Below are positions 16,764 through 25,246 of a DNA stretch of 64,000 nt, one piece after another. This DNA is from Bradyrhizobium sp. AUGA SZCCT0283. GTDB lineage: Bacteria; Pseudomonadota; Alphaproteobacteria; Rhizobiales; Xanthobacteraceae. The notes under the pieces were generated by a model, which had not been told where the DNA came from, searched no databases, and worked only from the letters and a program-made list of their open reading frames with translations. The translations under genes were made by a program, and so were the position numbers. The stretch lies in NCBI RefSeq assembly GCF_018130385.1, contig NZ_JAFCLU010000016.1, forward strand, positions 1 to 64,000, written 5' to 3'. The first letter of the stretch is position 1. Each line of letters starts with the position of its first letter.

Positions 16764-17666
16764 ATGCCCGATCTTGCCGATCTGTTTCCCGGATACGCCT
16801 CCGAATGGATCAACACCTCGTCGGGCCGCATCTTTGCCCGCGTCGGCGGCAAGGGGCCGCCGCTGTTGCTGCTGCATGGATTCTCGTCGACGCATGTGAT
16901 GTGGCACCTGGTCGCGCCGCAGCTTGCAGACCAGTTCACGCTGATCATCGCAGACCTGCCGGGCTATGGCTGGTCGGATATGCCTCGCAGCGACGAGAAC
17001 CACACGCCCTATACCAAGCGTGCGATGGCGAAGGTCATGGTGGAGGCGATGGAGCAGCTCGGCCATGTGCATTTCGCGCTCGCCGGTCACGACCGTGGCG
17101 GGCGCGTGTCGTATCGGCTGGCGCTCGATCATCCCGGCCGGCTATCGAAACTCGCTGTGCTCGATATCGCGCCGACTTATGATTACTGGGAGAAGCTGAA
17201 CCGGCTCTCGGCGCTGAAGATCTACCATTGGGCGTTTCTGGCGCAGCCGTACCCGTTGCCGGAGACGCTGATCTCCGACCATGGCGAGTTTTTTCTCAAG
17301 CAGAAGATGGCGAGCCAGACGAAGACGAATACGCTCGACGCGATCGATCCGCGCGCGCTGGAACATTATCTGGCGCCATTCCGCGATCCCGCCCGCGTGC
17401 ACGCGATGTGCGAGGATTACCGCGCCGGCGCCTATGCCGACTACGAGATCGACAAGGCGGATTTCGATGCTGGCAACAGGATCACGCTTCCGATGCTGGC
17501 GCTGTGGGGCGATGCCGGGGTCGCGAAGGCTGCGGCGACGACGCTGGATACGTGGAAGAAGTGGGCGACGAATGTAAGCGGTGCGCCGGTGGATTCCGGG
17601 CATTTTCTCACCGAGGAGAATCCGGAAGTGACGGCGAAATTGTTGAGGGAGTTTTTCCTGGCGTAG
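16764..17666 (+). CDS. Fluoroacetate dehalogenase-like alpha/beta hydrolase
   Basis: 300 residues with AAGGAG upstream. The nucleophile elbow is GHDRGGR, so the nucleophile is Asp110, as in haloalkane and haloacetate dehalogenases, not Ser. The remaining residues known for Rhodopseudomonas palustris fluoroacetate dehalogenase RPA1163 all fall at the same numbers: Asp134 and His280 of the triad, Arg111 and Arg114 that bind the carboxylate, and His155, Trp156 and Tyr219 that hold the halide. This is strong support for hydrolysis of fluoroacetate or another 2-haloacid to the hydroxy acid. An epoxide hydrolase is less likely because the paired arginines and HW pair are present. Confidence 0.88.
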   Translation: MPDLADLFPGYASEWINTSSGRIFARVGGKGPPLLLLHGFSSTHVMWHLVAPQLADQFTLIIADLPGYGWSDMPRSDENHTPYTKRAMAKVMVEAMEQLGHVHFALAGHDRGGRVSYRLALDHPGRLSKLAVLDIAPTYDYWEKLNRLSALKIYHWAFLAQPYPLPETLISDHGEFFLKQKMASQTKTNTLDAIDPRALEHYLAPFRDPARVHAMCEDYRAGAYADYEIDKADFDAGNRITLPMLALWGDAGVAKAAATTLDTWKKWATNVSGAPVDSGHFLTEENPEVTAKLLREFFLA

Positions 17667-17673
17667 TTTTCCG

Positions 17674-17756
17674 TCATTGCGAGGAGCGAAGCGACGAAGC
17701 AATCCATCTATCCGTTATGCCGCGCGATGGATTGCTTCGCTTCGCTCGCAATGACA
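17674..17756. repeat. Dispersed palindrome, family B
   Basis: Left arm GTCATTGCGAGGAGCGAAGC continues to AAGCAATCCA; the right arm TGGATTGCTTCGCTTCGCTC ends GCAATGAC. It lies in the 102-base gap between the convergent dehalogenase-like gene and tadA and could end both transcripts. Confidence 0.8.
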
Positions 17757-17768
17757 GTGGAGGGAGCG

Positions 17769-18227
17769 TCACCGCCTCACCTTGAAAAACTCCTTGAGCA
17801 GCGTCGCCGCTTCGGTTTCCCCGACGGCCGAATAAACCTCCGGCACGTGGTGGCAGGTCGGCTGGGCAAAGAACCGCACGCCGGAATCCACCGCGCCGCC
17901 CTTGGGATCGGCGGCGCCGTAGTAGAGCCGCCGGATCCGGGCGAAGGAGATCGCGCCGGCGCACATCGTGCAGGGCTCCAGCGTGACGTAGAGGTCGCAA
18001 TCGACCAGCCGCTCGGTCCCGATGGCCTCGGCCGCCTGCCGGATCGCCAGGATTTCGGCGTGCGCAGTCGGATCGCGGTCGGTCAGCGTCCGGTTGCCGG
18101 CCGTGGCGATCACCTCGTAACCCCTGACGATTACGCATCCGATCGGAACTTCGCCGGCTTTTCCGGCGTTTTCGGCCGTTTTCAGCGCCAAATCCATGAA
18201 AGAAGGGACAGTCATGCCTCGTATCAT
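17769..18227 (-). CDS. tadA: tRNA-specific adenosine-34 deaminase
   Basis: About 152 residues. It converts A34 to inosine in tRNA-Arg(ACG), an essential decoding step. Zinc ligands and the proton shuttle are clear: HAE (56-58) and PCTMC (85-89). The family start PSFMDLALKTAENAGKAGEV is well conserved. The start is uncertain: ATG at 18227 has an AGG nine bases upstream, and ATG at 18215 is a plausible shorter choice. It is divergent from the pseudouridine synthase gene. Confidence 0.93.
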   Translation of the reverse strand: MIRGMTVPSFMDLALKTAENAGKAGEVPIGCVIVRGYEVIATAGNRTLTDRDPTAHAEILAIRQAAEAIGTERLVDCDLYVTLEPCTMCAGAISFARIRRLYYGAADPKGGAVDSGVRFFAQPTCHHVPEVYSAVGETEAATLLKEFFKVRR

Positions 18228-18380
18228 CGGAAGAAACCTGCTAAGAGAGCCGCCTTCAGCAAACGCGGATACCGGTTTTGCGTGAGAATGCGCCTTGAGC
18301 AGAGTGCGCGCGCGTTATCGCTATGACAGCCCATCCGCATAAGTCTGATAGCCATTTCATCTGTACCCGAGAGACCATTC

Positions 18381-20573
18381 ATGCCCCGCGATAGCGACAA
18401 AAACAACGATTCCCGCGGCCGGCGTGACCGTCCCGGCGGCGGCACGGGCCGCGCCGGCGGTGGCAAGGGCGGCGCCGGCGGTGGCAAGGGCCGCTCCGGG
18501 GCGGCGAGGGGGCCTGAGAAGAAGTTCGCCAAGCGCGGTTTTGCCGGAAAGGGTGAAGGCGACGGCGAGCGGCGCCCCTATGCCGGGAAGTCCGACGGCG
18601 CGAAGTCGTTTGGCAAGAAGCCCTATTCCGGTGGCGGAAAACCTTACGCCGGCAAGCGCGACGGCGACGATCGCCCGCCGCGCCGGGACTTTGGCGACGC
18701 GCCGCGTCCGCGCGGCGATCGGCCATTTGCTGGCCGTCCGCCACGCGGTGACGACGGTGAAAAGCGTTCGTTCAAGCCGCGTGAAGATCGTGGCGGTGGC
18801 GACAAGCGCCCGTACACGCCGCGCGGTGACCGTCCGAATTTCAATCGCGACGACCGACCGCCGCGCCGGGATCGCAAGGGCGACCCTGGGGATCGCGACG
18901 ATGCACGCCCGGCAGGACGCTTTTCCGACAGGAAATTCGGCGACAAGAAGCCCTATACCCCGCGAGAGGGCGGCGGCGAGAAGCGGCCCTACACGCCGCG
19001 CGGCGAAGGTTTTCGTAAAGATGGCGACCGTCCGCGTGGCGATCGGCCCTTCAGCGCCCGGCCGTCGCGCGATGGCGATCGCCCCCGCGGTGATCGGCCT
19101 GAGAGAAAATTTGGCGGTGACAAGAAGTTCTCGCGTGGTGCACCCGACCGGGGGCCGCGAAAGGATTTTGGTGACCGTCCCGATCGTGGTCGGGACCGCG
19201 GCGATTCAAAGCCGTGGCAGAAGCGCGAGGATCGCGGCGAGCGCGATTCCCGTCCCGCCCGTGACGGTGCGCGCAATTTCAACAAGTCGCGCTTTGACCG
19301 GCCGCGCGACGACCGCGGCGGCGAGGAACGTCCGCGCTTCTCGCGTTCGCGTGAAGATCGCCCGAAATTCGACCGTCCCCGTCAGCGCCCCGAAGGCCGC
19401 ACCGACTGGCAGGAGCATCCGCGCAGTGAAGCCGGTGACGATCGGCCGCGTCGCGAGAACGAGGACGACAGCAAGATTTTTGCAAAACGTCCGGCGTTCG
19501 GCGGCCGTGGCGCTTACCGTGAGCGCCAGCCTGAATTCGACAAGCGCGCGCCGCAGCCGCCACGCGTCAAGAAATCCGGCGAGCGCATCGCCAAGGTGGT
19601 CGCCCGTGCCGGCCTCGCCTCGCGCCGCGATGCCGAGGAATGGATCACGCAGGGCCGCGTCACCGTCAACGGCCGCGTCATCAATTCACCGGCGCTCGAC
19701 GTCACCGCCAACGACACCATCGCCGTCGACGGCAAGCCGTTGCCGCCGCGCGAACGCACGCGGCTGTTCATGTTTCACAAGCCGCGCGGCCTGATGACCA
19801 CGCATGCCGACCCCGAGGGGCGGCCGACCGTGTTCGACAATCTACCGGAAGGCCTGCCACGGCTGATCTCGATCGGTCGGCTCGATTTCAATACCGAAGG
19901 CTTGCTGCTGCTGACCAACGATGGCGGGCTGGCGCGTGCGCTCGAACTGCCCGACACCGGCTGGCTGCGGCGCTATCGTGTCCGCGCCCATGGCGAGGTC
20001 ACGCAGGCACAGCTCGACGAACTGAAGAAGGGCGTCGAGGTCGACGGCGTCAAATACGGCTCGATCGACGCGACGCTGGAGCGCGACCAGGGCGCCAATG
20101 TCTGGCTGGTGTTTGCGATCCGCGAAGGCAAGAACCGCGAGGTCCGCAACGTCATGGCCCATCTCGGCCTCGAGGTGAACCGGCTGATCCGCGTCTCCTA
20201 CGGACCGTTCCAGCTCGGCGAACTCGCCGAGGGGCAGGTCGAGGAGGTCAAGACGCGGGTCCTGCGCGAGCAGCTCGGCGAAAAGATCGCAACGCTTGCG
20301 GGTGCCGATTTCAACCGGCCGATGCCGGGTGAAAAATCGGACGAAAAGTCTGACGACGAAGAGGCCGAAGCGCCGCGTGGCAAGAAGCCGTTCAAGCCGG
20401 CCGGGAAAAGCGCGCTGATCGCCGACCGCAAGGGCCGCCGCGTGCTGGTGCAGCGCACCGGCAGCGAGGAGGCCCGCGCCCGCAACGAGGAAGAGGCCAA
20501 CGGCTATGGCCCGCCGCGCCGCGCCAAGCGCGGCTATCACGGCAAGCGCGATCTGACGCCGCGGGACGAGTAG
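18381..20573 (+). CDS. rluB: RluB-type 23S rRNA pseudouridine synthase with huge disordered extension
   Basis: 730 residues, about three times a minimal RluB. Residues 1-393 are low-complexity, built of Arg, Asp, Gly, Pro and Lys, with loose repeats such as KRPYTPRGD and GDRPFSARPSR. The enzyme begins with an S4 RNA-binding domain (ERIAKVVARAGLASRRDAEE) and continues with the RsuA/RluB catalytic domain, whose GRLDFNTEG carries the catalytic Asp near residue 502. KNREVRNVMAHLGLEVNRLI is the family C-terminal motif. A second charged tail of about 85 residues follows. The usual job is pseudouridine 2605 in 23S rRNA. The extension may bind RNA non-specifically; that is inferred. Confidence 0.92.
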   Translation: MPRDSDKNNDSRGRRDRPGGGTGRAGGGKGGAGGGKGRSGAARGPEKKFAKRGFAGKGEGDGERRPYAGKSDGAKSFGKKPYSGGGKPYAGKRDGDDRPPRRDFGDAPRPRGDRPFAGRPPRGDDGEKRSFKPREDRGGGDKRPYTPRGDRPNFNRDDRPPRRDRKGDPGDRDDARPAGRFSDRKFGDKKPYTPREGGGEKRPYTPRGEGFRKDGDRPRGDRPFSARPSRDGDRPRGDRPERKFGGDKKFSRGAPDRGPRKDFGDRPDRGRDRGDSKPWQKREDRGERDSRPARDGARNFNKSRFDRPRDDRGGEERPRFSRSREDRPKFDRPRQRPEGRTDWQEHPRSEAGDDRPRRENEDDSKIFAKRPAFGGRGAYRERQPEFDKRAPQPPRVKKSGERIAKVVARAGLASRRDAEEWITQGRVTVNGRVINSPALDVTANDTIAVDGKPLPPRERTRLFMFHKPRGLMTTHADPEGRPTVFDNLPEGLPRLISIGRLDFNTEGLLLLTNDGGLARALELPDTGWLRRYRVRAHGEVTQAQLDELKKGVEVDGVKYGSIDATLERDQGANVWLVFAIREGKNREVRNVMAHLGLEVNRLIRVSYGPFQLGELAEGQVEEVKTRVLREQLGEKIATLAGADFNRPMPGEKSDEKSDDEEAEAPRGKKPFKPAGKSALIADRKGRRVLVQRTGSEEARARNEEEANGYGPPRRAKRGYHGKRDLTPRDE

Positions 20574-20580
20574 TTGGGCC

Positions 20581-21153
20581 ATGCGTGTCGTCGGTGGACG
20601 ATTGAAAGGCCGTAATCTGGCTTCGCCCTCCTCGCAGGCGATCCGTCCGACGGCGGATCGCTTGCGCGAGTCCGTGTTCAACATCCTGATTCACGCCTAT
20701 GACAATCCGATCGAAGGCGCGCGCGTGCTCGACCTGTTCGCCGGCACCGGCGCACTCGGCATCGAGGCGGTGTCGCGCGGGGCGGCGTTCACGCTGTTCG
20801 TCGACAATGGCGCCGAAGCGCGTGCGCTGTTGCGCAACAATGTCGAGGCGCTCGGGCTCGGCGGGGTGACGAAAGTCTATCGCCGCGATGCCACCAATCT
20901 CGGTCCTGCGCATCCGATGGAGCCGTTCTCGCTCGCCTTTCTCGATCCACCCTACGGCAAGGGTCTCGCAGAGAAGGCGCTGGCCTCGCTGCGCGACGGT
21001 GGCTGGCTGACGCCGGGGGCGCTATTGGTGGTGGAAGAGGCGAAGGCGGCGGCGTTTGCGGCGTCGGATGGTTTCGAGGAGTTGGAACGCCGCGCGTATG
21101 ACGATACGGAGTTTGTGTTTTTAAGATTTGTAGGGCGGATTAGCGAAGCGTAA
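20581..21153 (+). CDS. rsmD: 16S rRNA (guanine-966-N2)-methyltransferase
   Basis: 190 residues. It methylates G966 of 16S rRNA using S-adenosylmethionine. Marks are MRVVGGRLKGRNL, RPTADRLRESVFNIL, the SAM loop DLFAGTGALGIEA and the catalytic DPPYG. It begins seven bases after the rluB-like gene and is probably cotranscribed. Its last codons and stop are provided by the left arm of the palindrome at 21130-21207 (encoding VGRISEA), so the natural C-terminus appears to have been replaced. Confidence 0.94.
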   Translation: MRVVGGRLKGRNLASPSSQAIRPTADRLRESVFNILIHAYDNPIEGARVLDLFAGTGALGIEAVSRGAAFTLFVDNGAEARALLRNNVEALGLGGVTKVYRRDATNLGPAHPMEPFSLAFLDPPYGKGLAEKALASLRDGGWLTPGALLVVEEAKAAAFAASDGFEELERRAYDDTEFVFLRFVGRISEA

Positions 21154-21207
21154 TCCGCCGCTTTCGCGCAAGTATCGGTGGGTTACGCCTTCGCTAACCC
21201 ACCCTAC
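21130..21207. repeat. Family A palindrome overlapping the rsmD end
   Basis: The left half GTAGGGCGGATTAGCGAAGC and the right half ending CTTCGCTAACCCACCCTAC are complementary overall. Each half contains its own smaller palindrome with compensatory differences (GCGGATT/AATCCGC against TGGGTTA/TAACCCA). The rsmD stop codon lies inside the left half. Confidence 0.8.
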
Positions 21208-21220
21208 GATTCCCGCGATT

Positions 21221-23032
21221 TCACCTTCGCCCGAATAGTTTCTCGATATCGCTCAGCTTCAATTCCACATAGGTCGGCCGGCCGTGGTTGCACTGGCCGG
21301 AATTCGGCGTGTCTTCCATCTCGCGCAGTAGCGCGTTCATCTCTTCCGGCTTGAGGCGGCGGCCGGCGCGGACCGAGCCGTGGCAGGCCATGGTGGCCGC
21401 GACATGCATCAGGCGCCGCTCCAGCGGCAACGCCTCGTCCCATTCGGCCATGTGCTCGGCGAGGTCGCGCAGCAGCGCCGCCGCGTTGGTCTTGCCGAGC
21501 AGCGACGGCGTCTCGCGCACCGCGACTGCGCCGGGGCCGAAGGATTCGATCGCCAGTCCAAACGATGCCAGTTCGTCGGCGCGTGCGAGCAGTTTTTCCA
21601 CAGTGGCTTCGTCAAGCTCGACGATCTCGGGGATCAGCAATATCTGCCGCTGCACGCCATTCTTGGCCAGCGACGCCTTCAGCTTCTCATAGACGATACG
21701 CTCATGCGCGGCGTGCTGGTCTACAACGATCAGGCCGTCGCGGGTCTGCGACACAATGTAGGTCTCGTGGATCTGTGTCCGCGCCGCGCCGAGCGGACGG
21801 TCGATCAGGTCGGCGGAGGGGTGCGCCTCGAAGCGCACGTCGGCGGTCGGTGTGCCGACATCGAAGGCGGCCTGATCAGCTTCGGCGAGCGCAGATGCGA
21901 GCGAGCCTCCGAATGAAGGCGCGGGGCTCACCGGATAGGCCGGCGAACTTCGCCAGTCCCAGTTGGTCGGGCGCGGCGCAAACGATGGACGGAACGCCGA
22001 CAGCGCCGCGCCGTCTGTATTGGCGGCGGTACGCCGGCCCTCGCGGGCGAGGCCGTCCTTCAGCGCGTGCACGATCAGTGCGCGAACGAGGCCGGCGTTG
22101 CGAAACCGCACTTCGGTCTTGGCCGGATGCACATTGGCATCGACTTCCTGCGGATCCGTCGTCACGAACAGCGCGACCACGGGATGGCGGTCGCGCGGCA
22201 GGTAATCCGAATAGGCCGCGCGCACCGCGCCGAGGATCAGCTTGTCGCGGACCGGGCGGCCGTTGACGAAGAGATATTGCCCGAGCGCGTTGGCGCGGGT
22301 TAGCGAGGGGGCTGCAGCGAAGCCTTCGACCACGACGCCTTCGCGCTCGACGCGCACTTCGATGGCGCTCGAACGAAAATCGCTGCCCAGGATATCGCCA
22401 AGCCGCGTCAGCCGGCCTGCGGCGCCGGGCAGCGCCGCGGCCCAGGTCGCCGGCGCGCGTTCCTCGCCGGCCAGCGTAAAGGCGATATCGGGCCGCGCCA
22501 TCGCCAGCCGCCGCACCACTTCGCGGATCGCTTCGGCCTCGGTGCGGTCGGTCTTGAGGAATTTCAGCCGGGCGGGCGTCGCGTAAAAGAGATCGCTGAC
22601 TTCGACGCGGGTGCCTTGCGACAGCGCGGCCGGCATGATCGCTGACTTCACGCCGCCTTCGACCGACAGCGACCAGGCATGCGGCTCGCTGGCGTGGCGC
22701 GTGGTGATGCCGAGCTTTGCCACCGCGCCGATCGAGGGCAGGGCCTCGCCGCGAAAGCCCAGCGTTCGAATGCGCAGCAAATCCTCGTCATCGAGCTTGG
22801 AGGTGGCGTGGCGGTCGACGGCGAGCGTGAGGTCGCCGTGGGTCATGCCGCTGCCATCATCGGTGATGCCGATCCGCCGCCTGCCGCCGCCATCGGTGAA
22901 AATGTCCACCCGGCTGGCACCGGCATCGATGGCGTTTTCGACCAGTTCCTTCACCACGCTCGCAGGACGTTCGACCACCTCGCCGGCGGCGATGCGGTTG
23001 ACAACCTGTTCGGGGAGCTGGCGGACGGGCAT
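21221..23032 (-). CDS. mutL: DNA mismatch repair protein MutL
   Basis: About 603 residues. MutL links mismatch recognition by MutS to strand incision. The GHKL ATPase motifs are NRIAAGEVVERPASVVKELV, DGGGRRRIGITDDGSGM and TLGFRGEALPSI. The C-terminal domain contains DQHAAHERIVYE (about 438-449), which matches the endonuclease motif DQHA-x2-E-x4-E, so it is probably a nicking MutL and independent of MutH. The start at 23032 gives the canonical PVRQLPEQV N-terminus; ATG at 23071 would add 13 residues without homology. No partner gene is adjacent. Confidence 0.95.
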   Translation of the reverse strand: MPVRQLPEQVVNRIAAGEVVERPASVVKELVENAIDAGASRVDIFTDGGGRRRIGITDDGSGMTHGDLTLAVDRHATSKLDDEDLLRIRTLGFRGEALPSIGAVAKLGITTRHASEPHAWSLSVEGGVKSAIMPAALSQGTRVEVSDLFYATPARLKFLKTDRTEAEAIREVVRRLAMARPDIAFTLAGEERAPATWAAALPGAAGRLTRLGDILGSDFRSSAIEVRVEREGVVVEGFAAAPSLTRANALGQYLFVNGRPVRDKLILGAVRAAYSDYLPRDRHPVVALFVTTDPQEVDANVHPAKTEVRFRNAGLVRALIVHALKDGLAREGRRTAANTDGAALSAFRPSFAPRPTNWDWRSSPAYPVSPAPSFGGSLASALAEADQAAFDVGTPTADVRFEAHPSADLIDRPLGAARTQIHETYIVSQTRDGLIVVDQHAAHERIVYEKLKASLAKNGVQRQILLIPEIVELDEATVEKLLARADELASFGLAIESFGPGAVAVRETPSLLGKTNAAALLRDLAEHMAEWDEALPLERRLMHVAATMACHGSVRAGRRLKPEEMNALLREMEDTPNSGQCNHGRPTYVELKLSDIEKLFGRR

Positions 23033-23255
23033 GGGCAAGGCTTGAACGTCGATTCGAGGCTGGACTGCCATTGTAGGCGCCCGGGACGGCAAATGCATGG
23101 GAAGAAGCCGAAACAGCGCCCGGCTGGGGATGAAGGTAGACTATCGCCTTGAAGATGCTGAGGTTCGCTCTCGGCGGGTCGCAGGGACTGGGATTGTGAG
23201 GTCGCGTGGTCAGGTATATCATTTAGAAAAATTATAATCTGACGGGAGGAACGCC

Positions 23256-23570
23256 ATGTGCCATCTGTTCGCGCATCAGCCCCAACGCGACTATGAATCG
23301 CAGACCCGATCACTGCGGATGGGCGGCCATTGCACCTCGATCCGGCTGGAAATGTTGTTCTGGGACACGCTGGAGGAGATAGCAGCGAAAGAGGGGATGA
23401 GCCTTGCAAAGTTCCTTACCACGCTGCACGACGAGGTCCTCGACCACCACGGCGAGGTCAAGAATTTTGCCTCGCTGTTGCGCTGCTCCTGCCTGATCTA
23501 TCGCGCCAAGGCCGCTGTCGAGCCGGAGTTTCGTGGCAGCGCCGCCGTCATTCTCGACGCGGCCGAATAG
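23256..23570 (+). CDS. Ribbon-helix-helix domain protein
   Basis: 104 residues with GGGAGGA six bases before the ATG. The segment MGGHCTSIRLEMLFWDTLEE, then IAAKEGMSLAKFLTTLHDEV, fits the RHH_4 pattern: a beta strand followed by two helices that dimerise and bind DNA. The region upstream is unusually AT-rich (around 23215-23243), a plausible promoter. A perfect hairpin follows the stop. It is a single gene, so targets cannot be inferred from its neighbours. Confidence 0.85.
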   Translation: MCHLFAHQPQRDYESQTRSLRMGGHCTSIRLEMLFWDTLEEIAAKEGMSLAKFLTTLHDEVLDHHGEVKNFASLLRCSCLIYRAKAAVEPEFRGSAAVILDAAE

Positions 23571-23594
23571 GTTCCCGTTCGATCGACAAGGAAA

Positions 23595-23630
23595 AGCGGC
23601 TCGGTCCATCGAGGACCGAGCCGCTCCCGT
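23595..23630. terminator. Bidirectional terminator, 13-bp perfect stem
   Basis: AGCGGCTCGGTCC at 23595-23607 pairs perfectly with 23613-23625 across a five-base loop, with AAAA on the left and CCCGTTTG on the right. It sits between the convergent ribbon-helix-helix gene and the GMC oxidoreductase gene. Confidence 0.8.
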
Positions 23631-23639
23631 TTGTGCGAA

Positions 23640-25208
23640 CTAGATCTCCTTGCGCTGCATCGCGCCGGCAATGTGGTCCGCCTGCCGGATCGCCAGCGAG
23701 ACGATCGTCAGCGTCGGATTGCAGGCGGCACCGCTGGTGAACTGGCTGCCGTCAGAGATGAACAGGTTCTTGACGTCGTGGGTCTGACCGAACTTGTTCA
23801 CCACGCCATCCCGCGGTTTCTCGCTCATACGGTTGGTGCCGAGGTTATGCGTGCTCGGATAGGGCGGCGTCGGATAGGTCACGGTGGCGCCGACGGCCTC
23901 GTAGACGGCGGCGCCCTGCTTGTAGGCGTGACCGCGCATCGCGACGTCGTTGGGATGATCGTCGAAATGCACGCTAGCCACCGGCATGCCGAACTTGTCC
24001 TTGGCCTTCGGATCCAGCGTGATGCGGTTGGTTTCCTGCGGCATGTCCTCGCCGACCAGCCACATGCCGGCCATGCGCGGATAGGACTCCATCGCGCTTG
24101 TGAAGGAGCGTCCCCATGCGCCGGGGTTCAGGAATGCCGCCATGAAGGGCACGCCGACCGACAGCGTCTCCATCTCATAACCGCCGACGAAGCCGCGTTT
24201 GGGGTCGTTCTTCGCTTCGTCGCGAATGATGCCGGCCATGGTAGTGCCGCGATACATGTGCACCGACTTCTCGAACGCCGCGTACACGCTGCCGGTCATG
24301 TGCCGCATGTAGTTGCGGCCGACCTGCCCGGACGAGTTGGCAAGGCCGTCCGGGAACATGGTCGAGGCGCTGTTGAGCAATAGCCGTGGGCTCTCGATCG
24401 AGTTGCCCGCGACCGCGACCACGCGCGCCTTCTGGCGCTGCATCGCGCCGCTCTGGTCGGCATAGACCACGCCTGTCACCTTGCCGGACGCGTCGTGCTC
24501 GATCTTGATCACCATGCTGTTGGGGCGCACCTCGAGATTGCCGGTGGCCTCGCCCTTGGGGATTTCGGTATAGAGCGTCGACCATTTCGCCCCCGACTTG
24601 CAGCCCTGGAAGCAGAAGCCGATCTGCTGGCAGGCCCCGCGCCCGTCGCGGGGCTCGCTGTTGATCGCCATGTTGCCGGTGTGCACGGTCTTGTAGCCGA
24701 GCTTCTTCGCGCCGGCTTCCAGCACCTTGAAATTGTTGTTGCCGGGCAGCCCCGGAATGCCGTTGGTGCGGGTGACGCCCATCTTGTCCTCGGCCTTGGC
24801 GTACCACGGCTCCATCTCGGCGAGCGTGATCGGCCAATCCTGCAGATTGGCGCCGGGTATGCCGCCGTAGGTGCTCTTGACCTTGAACTCGTGCTCGTCG
24901 AAGCGCAGTGACGCGCCGGCCCAATGCGTTGTCGAGCCGCCGACCGCCTTGACGATCCATGCAGGCAGGTTGGCGAAGTCCTTGGCGACACGCCAGCTTC
25001 CTGATGTGGTGCGCATGTCCGACCAGGCGAGCTGGGTAAAGCTCTCCCATTCGTCGTTGACGAAGTCCTGGAGCTCGATGCGCGAGCCGGCTTCAAGGAT
25101 CACGACCTTGACGCCCTTTTGCGCAAGCTCATTGCCGAGCGTTCCGCCGCCGGCACCGGAGCCGACGATCACGACCACGCCGCTGTCATTCAGATCGAAT
25201 TTTGCCAT
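23640..25208 (-). CDS. GMC-family FAD oxidoreductase (gluconate dehydrogenase-like large subunit)
   Basis: 522 residues. N-terminal FAD fold VVVIVGSGAGGGTLGNELAQ; C-terminal GMC domain with the catalytic His in STHNLGTNRM and the NPTLT motif near the end. It lacks its own signal peptide. Such subunits of gluconate, sorbitol and fructose dehydrogenases travel to the periplasm together with a Tat-signal-bearing small subunit, which is encoded just upstream here. Substrate is probably a polyol, sugar acid or alcohol; the sequence does not decide. It is the last gene of a four-gene operon, 38 bases after the small subunit, and ends at the terminator at 23595. Confidence 0.9.
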   Translation of the reverse strand: MAKFDLNDSGVVVIVGSGAGGGTLGNELAQKGVKVVILEAGSRIELQDFVNDEWESFTQLAWSDMRTTSGSWRVAKDFANLPAWIVKAVGGSTTHWAGASLRFDEHEFKVKSTYGGIPGANLQDWPITLAEMEPWYAKAEDKMGVTRTNGIPGLPGNNNFKVLEAGAKKLGYKTVHTGNMAINSEPRDGRGACQQIGFCFQGCKSGAKWSTLYTEIPKGEATGNLEVRPNSMVIKIEHDASGKVTGVVYADQSGAMQRQKARVVAVAGNSIESPRLLLNSASTMFPDGLANSSGQVGRNYMRHMTGSVYAAFEKSVHMYRGTTMAGIIRDEAKNDPKRGFVGGYEMETLSVGVPFMAAFLNPGAWGRSFTSAMESYPRMAGMWLVGEDMPQETNRITLDPKAKDKFGMPVASVHFDDHPNDVAMRGHAYKQGAAVYEAVGATVTYPTPPYPSTHNLGTNRMSEKPRDGVVNKFGQTHDVKNLFISDGSQFTSGAACNPTLTIVSLAIRQADHIAGAMQRKEI

Positions 25209-25246
25209 GTTGAATTCCTCCCTGACTGTTCGTTGCCTGAGGCGCT

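Noticed and set aside
15461..17182. 573-codon frame antisense to the acyl-CoA dehydrogenase
   Set aside because: The dehydrogenase on the other strand is certain, and the frame ends within the dehalogenase gene in another phase.
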